From assembly GCA_029844215.1 (NCBI GenBank), contig CM056724.1, forward strand, positions 33,084,446 to 33,148,445: 64,000 nt of DNA, read 5' to 3'. Numbering within the stretch: the first letter of the stretch is position 1; each line of letters begins with the position of its first letter. This document shows positions 46,641 to 57,653 of the stretch, in pieces. The position numbers were made by a program, and so were the translations under genes. Below the pieces are notes generated by a model. It worked only from the letters and a program-made list of their open reading frames with translations. It did no database searches and was not told where the DNA came from. The stretch is from Przewalskia tangutica (Eukaryota > Streptophyta > Magnoliopsida > Solanales > Solanaceae).

Positions 46641-46974
46641 TCACGTTTTACAGGATAACATTTCTACTCATACAACTACATTGCTTATAAATTCATGCGT
46701 TATCTTTTGCCTTAACAGTTATGCACTGACCTTTGCTTAAGTTTGAGCATGCAAGCGTCAAGAGCCAAAACTACAAAGTCGACGCGAATCAATCACTCAT
46801 TTCCTAAAACTCACAAGTTTTCTTTGAAGCAGGATCTTCATATCAGCAAAGGCGGGAGCACAACAATAAGCCCATGCGAGTTACACACGCACAACGTCTA
46901 TGCAATGACGTTATCTCAATCCAGGCGATTCACAAAGCAGGTACGTCCATAAAACAACATCATTTCATTGTAAG

Positions 46975-47420
46975 CCTATGCAACAACTTCATCATGTTTC
47001 GTCTATACAACGATGAGCATCTGCATCGCGTCTATGCAACGACGTCATTTCATGTAAGCCTATGCAACGACTTCATCTATGTTCCGTCTATGCAACGATG
47101 AGCATCTGCATCGCGTCTATGCAACGACGCCATTTCATGTAAGCCTATGCAACGGCTTCATTCATGTTTCGTCTATGCAATGACGAACATCTGCATCGCG
47201 TCTATGCAACAATGTCATTTCATGTAAGCCTATGCAACGTCTTCATTCATATTTCGTCTATGCAACGACGAACATCTGCATCGCGTCTATGCAACGACAC
47301 CATTTCATGTAAGCCCATGCAACGGCTTCATCTATGTTCCGTCTATGCAACGACGAGCATCTGCATCACGTCTATGCAACGACGAGCATCTGCATCACGT
47401 CTATGCAACGACGAACATAT
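46975..47420 (+). repeat. 85-bp tandem array (array 2)
   Basis: About five copies of the unit described at 1-570, ending in a few short CATCTGCATCACGTCTATGC repeats at 47340-47405 before the 46-bp array begins. Confidence 0.9.
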
Positions 47421-48310
47421 GTATTTTCATTTGCATTTCGTCCATACAAGACGACAACGCCCACACAAGACGTCATTTGCATTTCGTCCATACAAGACGA
47501 CAACGCCCACACAAGGCGTCATTTGCATTTCGTCCATACAAGACGACAACGCCCACACAAGACGTCATTTGCACTTTGTCCATACAAGACGATAACGCCC
47601 ACACAAGACGTCATTTGCAGTTCGTCCATACAAGACGACGACGCCCACACAAGGCGTCATTTGCATTTCGTCCATACAAGACGACGACGCTCACACAAGG
47701 CATCATTTGCATTTCGTCCATACAAGACGACAACGCCCACACAAGGAATCATTTGCATTTCGTCCATACAAGACGACAACGCTCACACAAGGCGTTATTT
47801 GCATTTCGTCAATACAAGACGACAACGCCCACACAAAACATCATTTGTATTTCGTCCATACAAGACGACAACGCCCACACAAGACGTCATTTGTATTTTG
47901 TTCATACAAGACGACAACGCCCACACAAGACGTCATTTGTATTTCGTCCATACAATACGACGACGCCCACACAAGGCGTCATTTGCATTTCGTCCATACA
48001 AGACGACAATGCCCACACAAGGCGTCATTTGCATTTCGTCCATACAAGACGACAACGCCCACACAAGGCGTCATTTGCATTTCGTCCATACAAGACGACA
48101 ACGCCCACACAAGGCGTCATTTGTATTTCGTCCATATAAGACGACAACGTCCACGCAAGACGTCATTTGCATTTCGTCCATACAAAGACGATAACGCTCA
48201 TACAAGGCGTCATTTGCATTTCTTCCATACAAAGACGATAACGCTCATACAGGGCGTCATTTGCACTTCGTCCATACAAGACGATAACGCCTTCACAAGG
48301 CGTCATGTGC
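47421..48310 (+). repeat. 46-bp tandem array, about 19 copies
   Basis: The unit contains CATTTCGTCCATACAAGACG, then ACAACGCCCACACAAG, then GCGTCATTTG or ACGTCATTTG. The spacing is exactly 46 bp from 47441 to about 48177, then 47 bp. All three plus-strand frames stay open for 211-286 codons because the unit has no stop in any forward frame. It lies between arrays 2 and 3 of the 85-bp unit. Confidence 0.93.
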
Positions 48311-48329
48311 ATTTCATCCATGTTTCATC

Positions 48330-48890
48330 CATGCAACGATGAACATCTACATCGCGTATATACAACGACGACATTTCATCTAAGCCTATGCAACAGCTTC
48401 ATCTATGTTTCGTCTATGCAACGACGAACATCTGCATCTTGTCTATGCAACGACGCCATTTCATGTAAGCATATGCAACGACTTTATCTATGTTTCGTCT
48501 ATGCAACGACGAACATCTGCATCGCATCTATGCAACGACGCCATTTCATGTAAGCCTATGCAACGGCTTCATCTATGTTTCGTCCATGCAACGAAGAACA
48601 TCGGCATCACGTCTATGCAACAACACCATCTCATGTAAGCCTATGCAACAGCTTCATCTATGTTTCGTCTATGCAACGACGAGCATCTGCATCGCGTCTG
48701 TGCAACGACACCATTTCATGTAAGCCCATGCAACGGCTTCATCTATATTTCGTCCATGCAACGACGAGCATCTGCATCGCGTTTATGCAACGACGTCATT
48801 TCATGTAAGCCCATGCAACGACTTCATCTATGTTTTGTCTATGCAACGACGATCATCTGCATCGCGTTCATGCAATGACGCCATCAACAT
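48330..48890 (+). repeat. 85-bp tandem array (array 3)
   Basis: About six and a half copies of the 85-bp unit, with the CGACGCCATTTCATGTAAGC variant. It ends in CCATCAACATCTACAGACACC, just as array 1 ends near 570-596. Confidence 0.9.
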
Positions 48891-48931
48891 CTACAGACAC
48901 CATGTCTTTTCCAGCACCACATCACCTGCAA

Positions 48932-48960
48932 CCCAGTGTCAATCATAATTCGACACTGGG
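48932..48960 (+). other. Perfect 9-bp stem hairpin, CCCAGTGTC/GACACTGGG
   Basis: Same hairpin as at 625-653, here about 290 bp upstream of the 3' LTR. Confidence 0.7.
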
Positions 48961-49081
48961 ACAAATTTTGAATTTGCGTCGGCATTGTCTTTAATTTTGC
49001 AGCATCACGGCCCGTCATCATCATGATTAGACATCGACAATTTGAATCGGTCACCGCTTTAATTTTCTAGCATCGCAGAAA

Positions 49082-49109
49082 CCCAGTGTCATCATAATTC
49101 GACACTGGG
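49082..49109 (+). other. Second copy of the perfect 9-bp stem hairpin
   Basis: CCCAGTGTC (49082-49090) and GACACTGGG (49101-49109) with a 10-nt loop. The pair of hairpins, 150 bp apart, parallels 625 and 705 in copy 1. Confidence 0.7.
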
Positions 49110-49237
49110 ACAAAATTTTGAATTTGCATCAGTTTTTGTCCATTCCTTTTCTTGATATTTGTTTTAATTCTGACGATGGGAACAAAATTGGCTACAAGTC
49201 AACGTCTTTATCCGAAAACTCTTTCATCGTCTTCAGT

Positions 49238-49252
49238 AAAAAAGGGACAAGC
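49238..49252 (+). other. Polypurine tract of the non-autonomous element
   Basis: AAAAAAGGGACAAGC ends at the base before the LTR start TGTTGACACC. Confidence 0.7.
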
Positions 49253-51690
49253 TGTTGACACCTAATTTTGACCCATCTTTTAGTCATTTCTTGCAATTTT
49301 AAGCATTTTAGGACACCGCATTTTAATCACATTTTTTTTGACATTTTTGTATATTTTTTTTTACCTAACATTCTATGTTGTTTTATTTTTTGTAAATTGG
49401 CATCATGTTTTTACTTTAATTAGGTATTAAACATTTTCAAATATTATGTTATTATTGTTGCGCGATCATTTTATTTTACTAATTTTGCATCTCTTTAAAT
49501 AATTAATTGACATCCCGTCTTTACTTTTAATTAGGCATTAAATATTTGTTAAATATTATATTTTTATTATTAATGCATCGGCATTTGCATTTTAATAATT
49601 TTTCATCTTTTAAATAATTAACCCGTTTTGCATTTTGTCAAATCAATACAGTCCGAGGCACAATCTGAATCAGTCCAATCCGCCGAAAACAGAAGCCAAA
49701 CTGAGGCCCAAAAATGAAGCCCAGTACACCTTTCATATTTTTCCTCCAATACCCAATATCCAATACCCAAAACCCTAAACCTAAATACCCCTATAAATAA
49801 AAACCTTACCCCCCCCCCCCCATTAAAAGACCCCAGCCGAGCAGCCCTCTCCCTATACTAAAACTCACCCCTGCCCTCCCCAAAAAAAACCCTTAGCTCA
49901 GCCGCCCCTATCATCAGCCCATCCGCACACCCCTGCCCTCTCCCTCACCCTCTCTCCCTGCTTCTCCCAGCAACCGCCCAGCAACACCCCTCCCCCGCTG
50001 CCATTCTCGTCACCCCACTGCTTGAACCACCACTGTCACCCACGTCGAGCCAAACCCCCCCACCGTCGAAATCCATCACTGTAACACCATGCCATTCCCG
50101 TCGACCCCACTGTTTCGCACCTCAATCCACGGTGGCGTCGCTCCGGCGTTAGCCGTGGAAGTGACACCGCCTTTATCCTCCCCTCACCTTTGTTTTCCGG
50201 TGACGCTTATTGTTCTATTTCTCTCTTACGGTTGAATATGTTGTTGGTTGTGGGGCTGATTTAGTCTCTTTAACATTCTTCCGGCGACGCTACTGTTATT
50301 CTCCCATTTTTGTTGCTATTATATATACGTTAGCGTTTGGGATGAATGGATTGTTGTCTTTGGGTATCTCGCCAGAGTTTAACTCCGGCGACCTTTCCGG
50401 AGTCAGCTCGCTGTGTTGTTGCTATGCTGGTATTGATTTTTGCTATTTTTTACTCCTTTTGGAATGGGTTTTGCTTTGGCAATGGACTAATTTGGGTCTG
50501 TTTTGCTACCGGTCGGGTTCTAAATTGTGGATTGTTATCTATGTTGTTATTTTAGACCAAGAATAAATTTTGTGCCCTATTCTTGCCGCTGTTTTGCTCT
50601 CGGGTTGAAACCGGGTCGGGTCATAATCCGGGTCGGATTCTAAAATGGTGGATTGTTGTTTATTTTGAAATCTTTGGACCAAGAATCAAGCTTTGTTGGT
50701 GCTAGTTTGGTCGATTTTTCGGGTTGGGGCTTCTGATCCGGTGAATTTTGTTGGCTACCGCTTCTGTTCCACTGTGAACTGATTAACATGATTTCCCCCT
50801 TTATTTATGTTATTAAACTGATAATGAACAAGATACTAATACTTGATTGGCCAATGAAAAAGTTATCCGTCGATTTTTGAGGCCTCCACAGTTGCAAAGA
50901 CAGAAAATAAAATAAATGAAGCTTTCAGGGCAATGATGATTTCTTCCACTTATACCGGATAACCAACATGCGCTGGCAAGGCGAATTTTCGCAGCCGCAG
51001 TTGTTTAGGTTGTCCCACTTTATTTTTATATATATCTGAGCCCTCCGTGTTTAAAACTATTACTGTTTTGGCGCGGATCCTAAGGTTTTATCTATTTTAT
51101 TGTTTTTAACAATATTGGCCGATGAAGGAATCTCCTTCTGATTTCCAAGGCTTTCCTGTACAAAAGACGGATTTATTTTGGCTTTTCTTATTAATTCTTA
51201 TCATTGTTTTAAAATTATGTATTCTATTACTAACACTTTTACTAAGTGTTTATGCAGGTACCCTGAGATGCATTTCAAAAAGAATGTCCCAGAGTTTTAT
51301 TTTGTGTCGCACTTAATTTTATTATTTTGTATTGCATTTTATTTTAATTGTAAATTATGAAAAAAATGCTTAGAATAGGTTGAATAAAAGCCAATATATT
51401 ATTAATCTAGGTTTGAACGGATAACCGCAAGTTAGCGGATCTTAAAGGATGCCTAACCCCTTCCCTTTAGGATAATTAAGAACCCTGATCCAGAATCTCA
51501 TAAATTTTGCAGACCATTAAATGGAGATTAATTGCAGTATTTTTATTGCAATAAATCAAGTGTCCTAATTCACTTAGTTAATTAGGTGACGACTCCTTAA
51601 AATCAGCATTATTGCTCCATCCAAGGAACCACGCCAAAGAGCAACGTTGCGGATACCGTTCAGACCCCGAGGTAAAAAACGGGCGCGACA
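49253..51690 (+). mobile_element. 3' LTR of the non-autonomous element (2438 bp)
   Basis: Almost the same as the 5' LTR, with scattered changes and different lengths of C and T runs. TATAAATAA is at 49792. Frames such as 50210-50566 are also in the other LTR and are not gene-like. Followed by target duplication CATGG and Copia RNase H. Confidence 0.92.
49792..49800 (+). promoter_or_regulatory. TATA box of the 3' LTR
   Basis: TATAAATAA in the same context as 37060, before a C-rich tract. Confidence 0.55.
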
Positions 51691-51860
51691 CATGGCCTAG
51701 AGCAATTTTCTCACGAACAAAGTGTAGGTCTATCTCAATGTGCTTGGTTCGCTAATGCTGAACCGTATTGTGAGACAAATAGATGGCATAGATGTTATCA
51801 CAGTACACAATAGATGCCTGACGCAAAGGACACTGAAGTTCTAACAGTAGTAAAAATCTG

Positions 51861-54800
51861 TACTTGTTGACTAAAAGGCTTTCGACTTTCTAGCTTGAAG
51901 CTTGGCATGGGGACGATGTTCGAAATCGTCTTTCAGTACTGGGACTGAAGTAAACTACTTTCGAGTTGCTCTTTGAATCGTCGATAACCTGGCTGCCACT
52001 ATCATGTGTGTAAAAACTTACTGTATAGGCATACTGGAAACCGTTTGGCAAGTTAGAATCTTCTTCTGTCAAAATCTTTTGGGAGGCATACCCATTGTAT
52101 AGGGGATAGATCCGTCGTCCTAGGTCCGAACCAGACGCACCTAGCTGGACTGACTGTCTTCTCTCTCTTTCGGTTTCTAGTCTTTGCTTCAGAAAGTCAT
52201 TTAGAAAGATCCGCTTTTAACAGAGAGGATTTCCTTACATTACATACGATATTTGAGTGGGGATTCACTAAGCGTAAGTTCTTAACCCGGTATGATGCGA
52301 CGATGACTTCTTTCTTGCTCTTATTTATAAAGAAATTGCTTGGAATAAGCCAATTCATTTGGGACCCTGCAGATCCACTCTTTTTCCTATTCAAAGATCT
52401 GCCCCCTGGCTCTTTGTTTTCACATAGGGTTTAGTTGAAGCAACTCGACTGTAAGTGTTTTTGCTTTTAGTTCCTTTCCCTCTCCTTTATAGGTTGAGTA
52501 AGACATACAGTCAGTTAAGTATTCGTAGAATGGACTCTGTTAGGGGTGATCTCCCCAAATAACTTAATTTCCTCCCATGAACTTCTAGGCATGGCATCAG
52601 TATCGGAGGAGGTTATGTCGGGTTTGAATGCAGATACACAGAATGAAGCTGTACCTCTTGCACCTAAACGTATGGGGAGCATACTTGACAGGAGATAGAC
52701 ACATGCATTAGAGGGGTAATGGGGTGTTGCGGAAGCCCCGACTGGGCCCGCCCTAAAAGCTGGAAAGTAAGATTCCAAATGAACAAATTCAAACTTGAAA
52801 ATGATCTTCCTTATTCTTGAAGAATCGACTTTCAATTCCTTTCCTGTAAGTCAAGTGACTTCGTTCCTCTCGCATTCCTTTCGAGTTGTTAGAAAAAGCA
52901 CAGTTGTTAAAGTGAAAAGAACTCTATTTTTTTACTAGCTACCAGCTAGATGATACTATCTACAACTTCTGAAAGAAGGACAAATAGATTTTCTTTTTCA
53001 ATTGATTTCTAACAGGATTGGCAAATGTCACTGTGCGTAACACATCTTGAAAAACCCAGCCTGCAACCGAGGACGAGAGAACATATTACTTTCAATACAC
53101 AAGCGGGGGAAAACCTCTGAAATTATTTCAAATATTGAACCTTGGACATATAAGAGTTCCGAATCAATGGCCGGTCGTAGTTCTATTTTTCCTTTGCATT
53201 TTTTTTCAGTTTAGGAAGATTAGTGTCAAGGATCTACACACGCATAATGTTATAGCTTTAGGGTGCCGCCCGTAGCCAACCCCTATATGCTTTAGACCCA
53301 AATTTCAACTTCTTAGTTAGAAGGGAGACGGGGCTCCCCCTTACTGCACGCACAAACGAAAAACAAAAAGCACTGCACCCGATTCTCGAATGAGGGCTCC
53401 GTGATGTCGAATTATGATTGAAACCTAGTTTTGAGGTCCAGGTATTCCGGCCCCAGAGAGAGAGTGTGCCAAAGCCCGATGAATAGACAGGGGATGGACA
53501 GTCCTCCCGTTCAGGGAAGAGGAAGGGGGGAAAGTCCTTGGAATTCCTGCCTTTCTGTAAAAAAAAAAACAATAAACATAGAAGAGAAAAAAATTGGCGC
53601 CCTCCCGGGGGTCTAGCCGGTGAAGGCACTTTAGGATTTGGTTTCCGATCCGGTTGATGTTCTGACATCTCGAATCGAGGTGGCTTTGACCTAGAGCTCT
53701 TCTCTTCTTCCTGAAAATTTTTAATGCCCGCCGTACTGCTGCATGTAGTAAGGACTTTTTGGGTTGCGGTAAATAATGCTCAAATGACGGGCTTTTAGAC
53801 ACCAAAAAAGAGAGGTTAAACACCAAAACATTTGCTCCGACTTCTTCTCATCTACGCATTTTCTTCGGCCTACAAAAGCTCGGACGAGCGGGGGAATATC
53901 ATAAACTCAAAGAAGACCAGAGTCAGCCGACCTAAAAGAAAACACAAATAGAGATAGGTCAACTGGAGGAGCAGTTGATTTAGCAATTTCTAGTCTTCAT
54001 CTATCTGGTGTTTCATCCATTTTAGGTTCTATTAATTTTATAACAACTAAAGCTTATTCAATCTCGTAGCAGCTGATGCTGTCTCCACATCAATTCCTCT
54101 CACTTCCCTGTTAGAAGGCCCGCCTGGAAGTGATTCGCTAAGTCGGGTTTTCCAGCGGCCGCCTATAATAGAATCCGAGTTCAAGATCTTCTGAGGTTTA
54201 ACCAATCAATAGAGAGTAGGACAAATAGAATAAGCGTCCTACTTGAGAAGGTACCTACAAATAGACGCCCAGTTTCTATGAAATTGAACATACAGCCTGT
54301 GTTCAGCATTGATATCAAGATGAGGAATAGCACAAAAGTCACCTCCATATTGGGTACCCTTTAGACTAAATAACTGTCGTTCTCTGGGGGGAAGTGCCAG
54401 ATCTTTACGGATCATAAGAGCTTGACGTACTTGATAACACAGAAGGGTATGGTTCTACCTGCATGCCCTAGCTTATGAGTCAAGGCTTGTCAAGTTGCTT
54501 TTAGCCCCTTTAGAGATAGGGAAAACATTTGCTTCAGGTTGCTAAACACCATTCATGGCATTCTTGCCTTGACTGCAATCAAGAGCCTGCCACACTGGGC
54601 GGCATACTCTTCAGTCTCCCGATGCAATTGGGCAATTTTAACAGGAGAAAGGCCTACTGTAATCTCGTTGTTCTATTGCACCCTTCGGTCAAGTAAACTC
54701 CCGTATTCCATGTGAGACAGTTGACTTCGTTTAGACCAGACCGCCCCAGAGAAGAACCGACCATCCTTCGTTTGCGGTCGACCTTCCGGCTTTGTCCGTC

Positions 54801-55581
54801 GATCTCATCCGAGGCAGCCACCTGTGCGGAAACCCGTCGACTAAACCCGTAGAAAACGAAAAATTGAACGTAGATATTTATTGCTAAGCTGTTCCCAACA
54901 AAAATAGTGGAAAAAAGGATCGCGGAAAATGCGTTTTGAGTGAAATCCCCTATTACTGTAATCGGTAAAAGATCGAAACATGTGTCACCCCGCGGGCTTC
55001 GTCGTACCCTGCCTACTCGTCCCGACCTATTTGTACCCAGCTACAATCTATTCCCTTAGGCCCTTGCTGATATGTAATATCCTACTCGTATTACCAAGGT
55101 CTTCCGAGTAGGGTTCTATCTGCGTAGAGAGAACACCGCTTTACTTTTCACAATCAACTACCTGCTCTCAGTTAGTCCAGGCCAAGGGTAAAGCAAACAG
55201 TGCAAAGGGCGTTAAAGTTGATCCATCCCACGAACAATTAATTTCGGATTTTGGCCATAAACAGCTTAAAAAGGACTCAAACTCATTTCGCTCGTTTTCT
55301 CTTTCCTTCTGCCTACTAAAAAAGTGATGATATTGCTTTTGTGTGCGGGCAGGAGACGACCATCTCAAGGCACATCACGACCTACAAGCAACACCGGCGA
55401 GAACGGCTCCGAAACAAACTAAAAGGTGCGTGTCGCACTCACGAAGGACTGCCAGTGATATACTGGAGGAAGGTGGGGGAGAAAATGGATCCTCGCTCTC
55501 GACACCCTCCCCCTTGGGCATAGCTCCTTGCATATAAACTTTCGCTCCTCGAGAAGAAGGAAAATCCTGAATTCTATCTTC
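51861..55581. other. Mitochondrial DNA insertion (NUMT), about 3.7 kb, inside Copia RNase H
   Basis: Base composition and texture change sharply from the flanking Copia. The segment contains a cox1 piece (53962-54048), which shows mitochondrial origin directly for that part. The rest looks like plant mitochondrial spacer, with no transposon motif. CTG is at both junctions (51858-51860 and 55582-55584), and a single CTG joins the Copia frame as TGG CTC AGA TTT, reading WLRF. Frames up to 136 codons (53258-53668, 52515-52835, 53425-53826) are hypothetical and may be chance frames of mitochondrial spacer. It could be one piece or several joined pieces. Confidence 0.75.
53962..54048 (+). pseudogene. 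cox1: Fragment of mitochondrial cytochrome c oxidase subunit 1
   Basis: The 29 codons read TGGAVDLAISSLHLSGVS followed by SILGSINFITT. This is a highly conserved part of cox1, in the copper and haem bearing subunit of complex IV, and plant copies have ISSLHLSG here. The similarity stops on both sides: after FITT the text reads AAAGCTTATTC instead of the expected continuation, and before TGG it is unrelated. So this is a short chimeric piece, as mitochondrial recombination often makes, and not an expressed gene. Confidence 0.88.
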
Positions 55582-57643
55582 CTGAGCCAATAAATCTCAG
55601 CTACTACATTTGCAACGCCTCTGTACTCAGCCTCGACACTGGATCTAGATAGGGTAGCTTGTCGCTTGGCAGACCAAGAAATCAGATTATCCCCTAAGAA
55701 AATACAAAAGCCAGAGGTGGAGCGTCGCGTGTCCGGACACCCTGCCCAATCTGCATCCGTATATGAGAGCTACCTGTTTGACGCAGAGGGGTATAGGTGC
55801 AAATCATAATCAAGAGTACTCTTAATGTATCGAATGATACACTTAAGAGCAGTGGAATGAGACTTCCTGGGGGCATGCATGAATAAGTACACCTGCTGAA
55901 CAACATAAGCTATGTCTGGCCTGGTAAATGTGAGTTACTGAAGTGCACCTGCAAGGCTCCTATACAGAGTAGGATCAGAGACTGGAGCACCATTCATAGC
56001 ACTGAGCTTAGATTTCGAATCGACTGGAGTAGGCATAACTTTGCAATTCGACATCTTAGCCCTGTACACTATCTCCTCTGCATACTTACGCTGACACAAG
56101 AACATGTGATTGGCAGACCTGTCACTGATATCCCCAAGAAATAACTCAGCTTTCCCAAACCAGTCATTGCAAATTCGGACTTAAGCAAGACAATAATCTC
56201 ATTTTTCAATCTATCTGAGGAGACAGTCAGAACAATATCATCCACATACTGTAATAAGTAAGCAGTGCTACTACCTCGATGAAAATGAAGAGTGATGTAT
56301 CACTCTTGCTGCATACAAACCAAATCTGCAAGATATACCAGACAAAATGATCATACCACACACGGGGAGCCTGTTTCAGGCTATATAGTGACTTACGGAG
56401 ATGGCACACATAGTGAGGGACTGCTGGATGGGTGAATCCAGGCGGCTGATGCATGTACACTGTTTCTCTCAAGTCCCCATATAAGAATGCATTCTTCACA
56501 TCAAGTTGATGGATCAGCCAGTGTTTGCCCATGGCAATGCTCAAAACTGTGCGAATAGTATCCGGTTTGACAACCGGGCTGAAGGTCTATCCACAATCAA
56601 AGCCCTTCTGCTGATTTGTGCCATTACCCACAAGACAGGCCTTATACCTCTCAAGATCCCCATTGTTTCTGAACTTGTGACGAAAAAGTCACATACATCG
56701 AATTATATTCACCCCCTTAGGTCTAGGTACTAGATCCCACGTGTGCTGTTTAGTTAAAACATTGAATTCTTCATACATAGCCGCATTCCAATTAGGGTCA
56801 TGTTTGGCCAATTTTGGGTTTTTTGGAAGTGGAGAGATGGTTTTGACAGACAAGTTGAAATGGACTTTGGATTTGAAGATTTCATGCTTTGAACGAGTTT
56901 CCATTGGATGAGTAGGGACAGTGGGTGACGGAGTAGTGTCTGAGATGGTGGGTAAAGTTGGATAAGGAGAAGGTGGGGGCGAAGCCGTCGGAGGCGCCAC
57001 GGCTCCTGGATTGAGCGTCGCGACGCTTGAAGATTGACAGGTGTTACACCCCGTAGTTTCAAGGTATGTATATGAGGACGTGCGCAAGAGAATGCGACTC
57101 TAGATTTGAAAAGGAAGAAAGATTTCTTTTTCCTACGGAAAATGTTCCGAACCTCATGAAGGAAAAAGGTTTATTATTGGGAATTGGATTCTCAATTTAG
57201 GTATTTGAGACTTGTAGAATTTATAAGAATTATGGATTTTATTTTTCAAAATTGGTCACGTGGGGCCTACGGAAAAAAATTACGGTTTTGTGGGGCCCAC
57301 ATTATTTTTGAGATTTTGGCCAATATGGATATTTTTTGGGAGATGAAATAATTTTGGGCCAATGAGAAAGTGTCATGTGTCCCTCCCCACTTTTGTAGCA
57401 AAGGTGTATGTATATGTATATGTATTTGTACATGTATAAGTATTGGTTGAAGACAAGGTAGGGGGAGGGGAGTGTGTTTCGGCCAATGGGGGGGGGGGGG
57501 GGTGATGAACTAAGGGCTTCAAGTGGACATGTGGAGGAAGATATTTGTAAGATATTTGTGTGGACAAGTGGCTTGTGGGACCCACACACACTTGTCCCCA
57601 ATCTCAACCACACACTTGCTTGCATCCTAGCCTTTGATTGTCT

Positions 57644-57653
57644 TATAAATACA
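57644..57653 (+). promoter_or_regulatory. TATA box of Gypsy C LTR
   Basis: TATAAATACA, followed by CCCCTTAGGATTGCAAGAC and AACACTTAGAGAG, a typical spacing for an LTR promoter and leader start. Confidence 0.6.

Larger units (their letters stand above)
36510..51690 (+). mobile_element. Large non-autonomous LTR element (LARD-like), copy 2, complete with both LTRs
   Basis: The LTRs at 36510-42436 (2.44 kb without the hAT insert) and 49253-51690 (2.44 kb) share termini TGTTGACACC and GGGCGCGACA. CACGG (36505-36509) and CATGG (51691-51695) are the 5-bp target duplication, different by one C to T change at a CpG. Removing it joins the Copia RNase H. The 6.8-kb interior has a primer binding site, several tandem arrays and a purine tract, but no gag or pol. 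It must have used proteins from another element; the primer type and LTR box suggest the Tat/Ogre group of Gypsy elements, which is inference. Confidence 0.9.
36168..57041 (-). mobile_element. Copia element 2, host of three later insertions; 5' part beyond the window
   Basis: The pieces are 36168-36509, 51691-51860 and 55582-57041 on the reverse strand. Together they read RT, then RNase H, then the 3' end and a 206-bp LTR. Between them lie a non-autonomous LTR element (36510-51690) and mitochondrial DNA (51861-55581), and Gypsy element C cuts the upstream side at 57041. The Copia must be the oldest of these. Its 5' LTR, gag and integrase lie to the right of the window behind element C. Confidence 0.9.
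36374..57041 (-). pseudogene. Copia pol: RT and RNase H in three pieces
   Basis: 57041-56690 holds the pre-RT linker and RT start (ETRSKHEIF, DPNWNAAMYEEFNVL, TWDLVPRPKGVN). 56544-56227 is the RT core (HQLDVKNAFLYGDL, SLYSLKQAPRVWY; the catalytic YVDD is degraded to YSMWMILF). 55760-55582 is RNase H (DWAGCPDTRRSTSGFCIFLG, SVEAEYRGVANVVAEIYWL). It continues at 51860-51696 (LQCPLRQASIVYCDN, ALGH) and ends at 36509-36326 (VLHVPSSYLYADIFTKGLP). Copia pol makes the element's DNA from its RNA. Besides the insertions there are frameshifts and stops, for example a TAG within the motif QHSRTKHIEI near 51758. Confidence 0.88.

Noticed and set aside
47334..48342. Three long overlapping open frames (211-286 codons) as protein genes
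   Set aside because: They are parallel frames through a 46-bp tandem array; each is a periodic low-complexity read of the repeat with no domain.
45455..48890. CRISPR-like array
   Set aside because: The units are back-to-back eukaryotic tandem repeats without unique spacers, inside an LTR element of a plant genome.
53258..53826. Overlapping reverse-strand frames of 136 and 133 codons as mitochondrial genes
   Set aside because: They overlap in different frames, match no mitochondrial protein I know and lie in spacer-like sequence of the NUMT.
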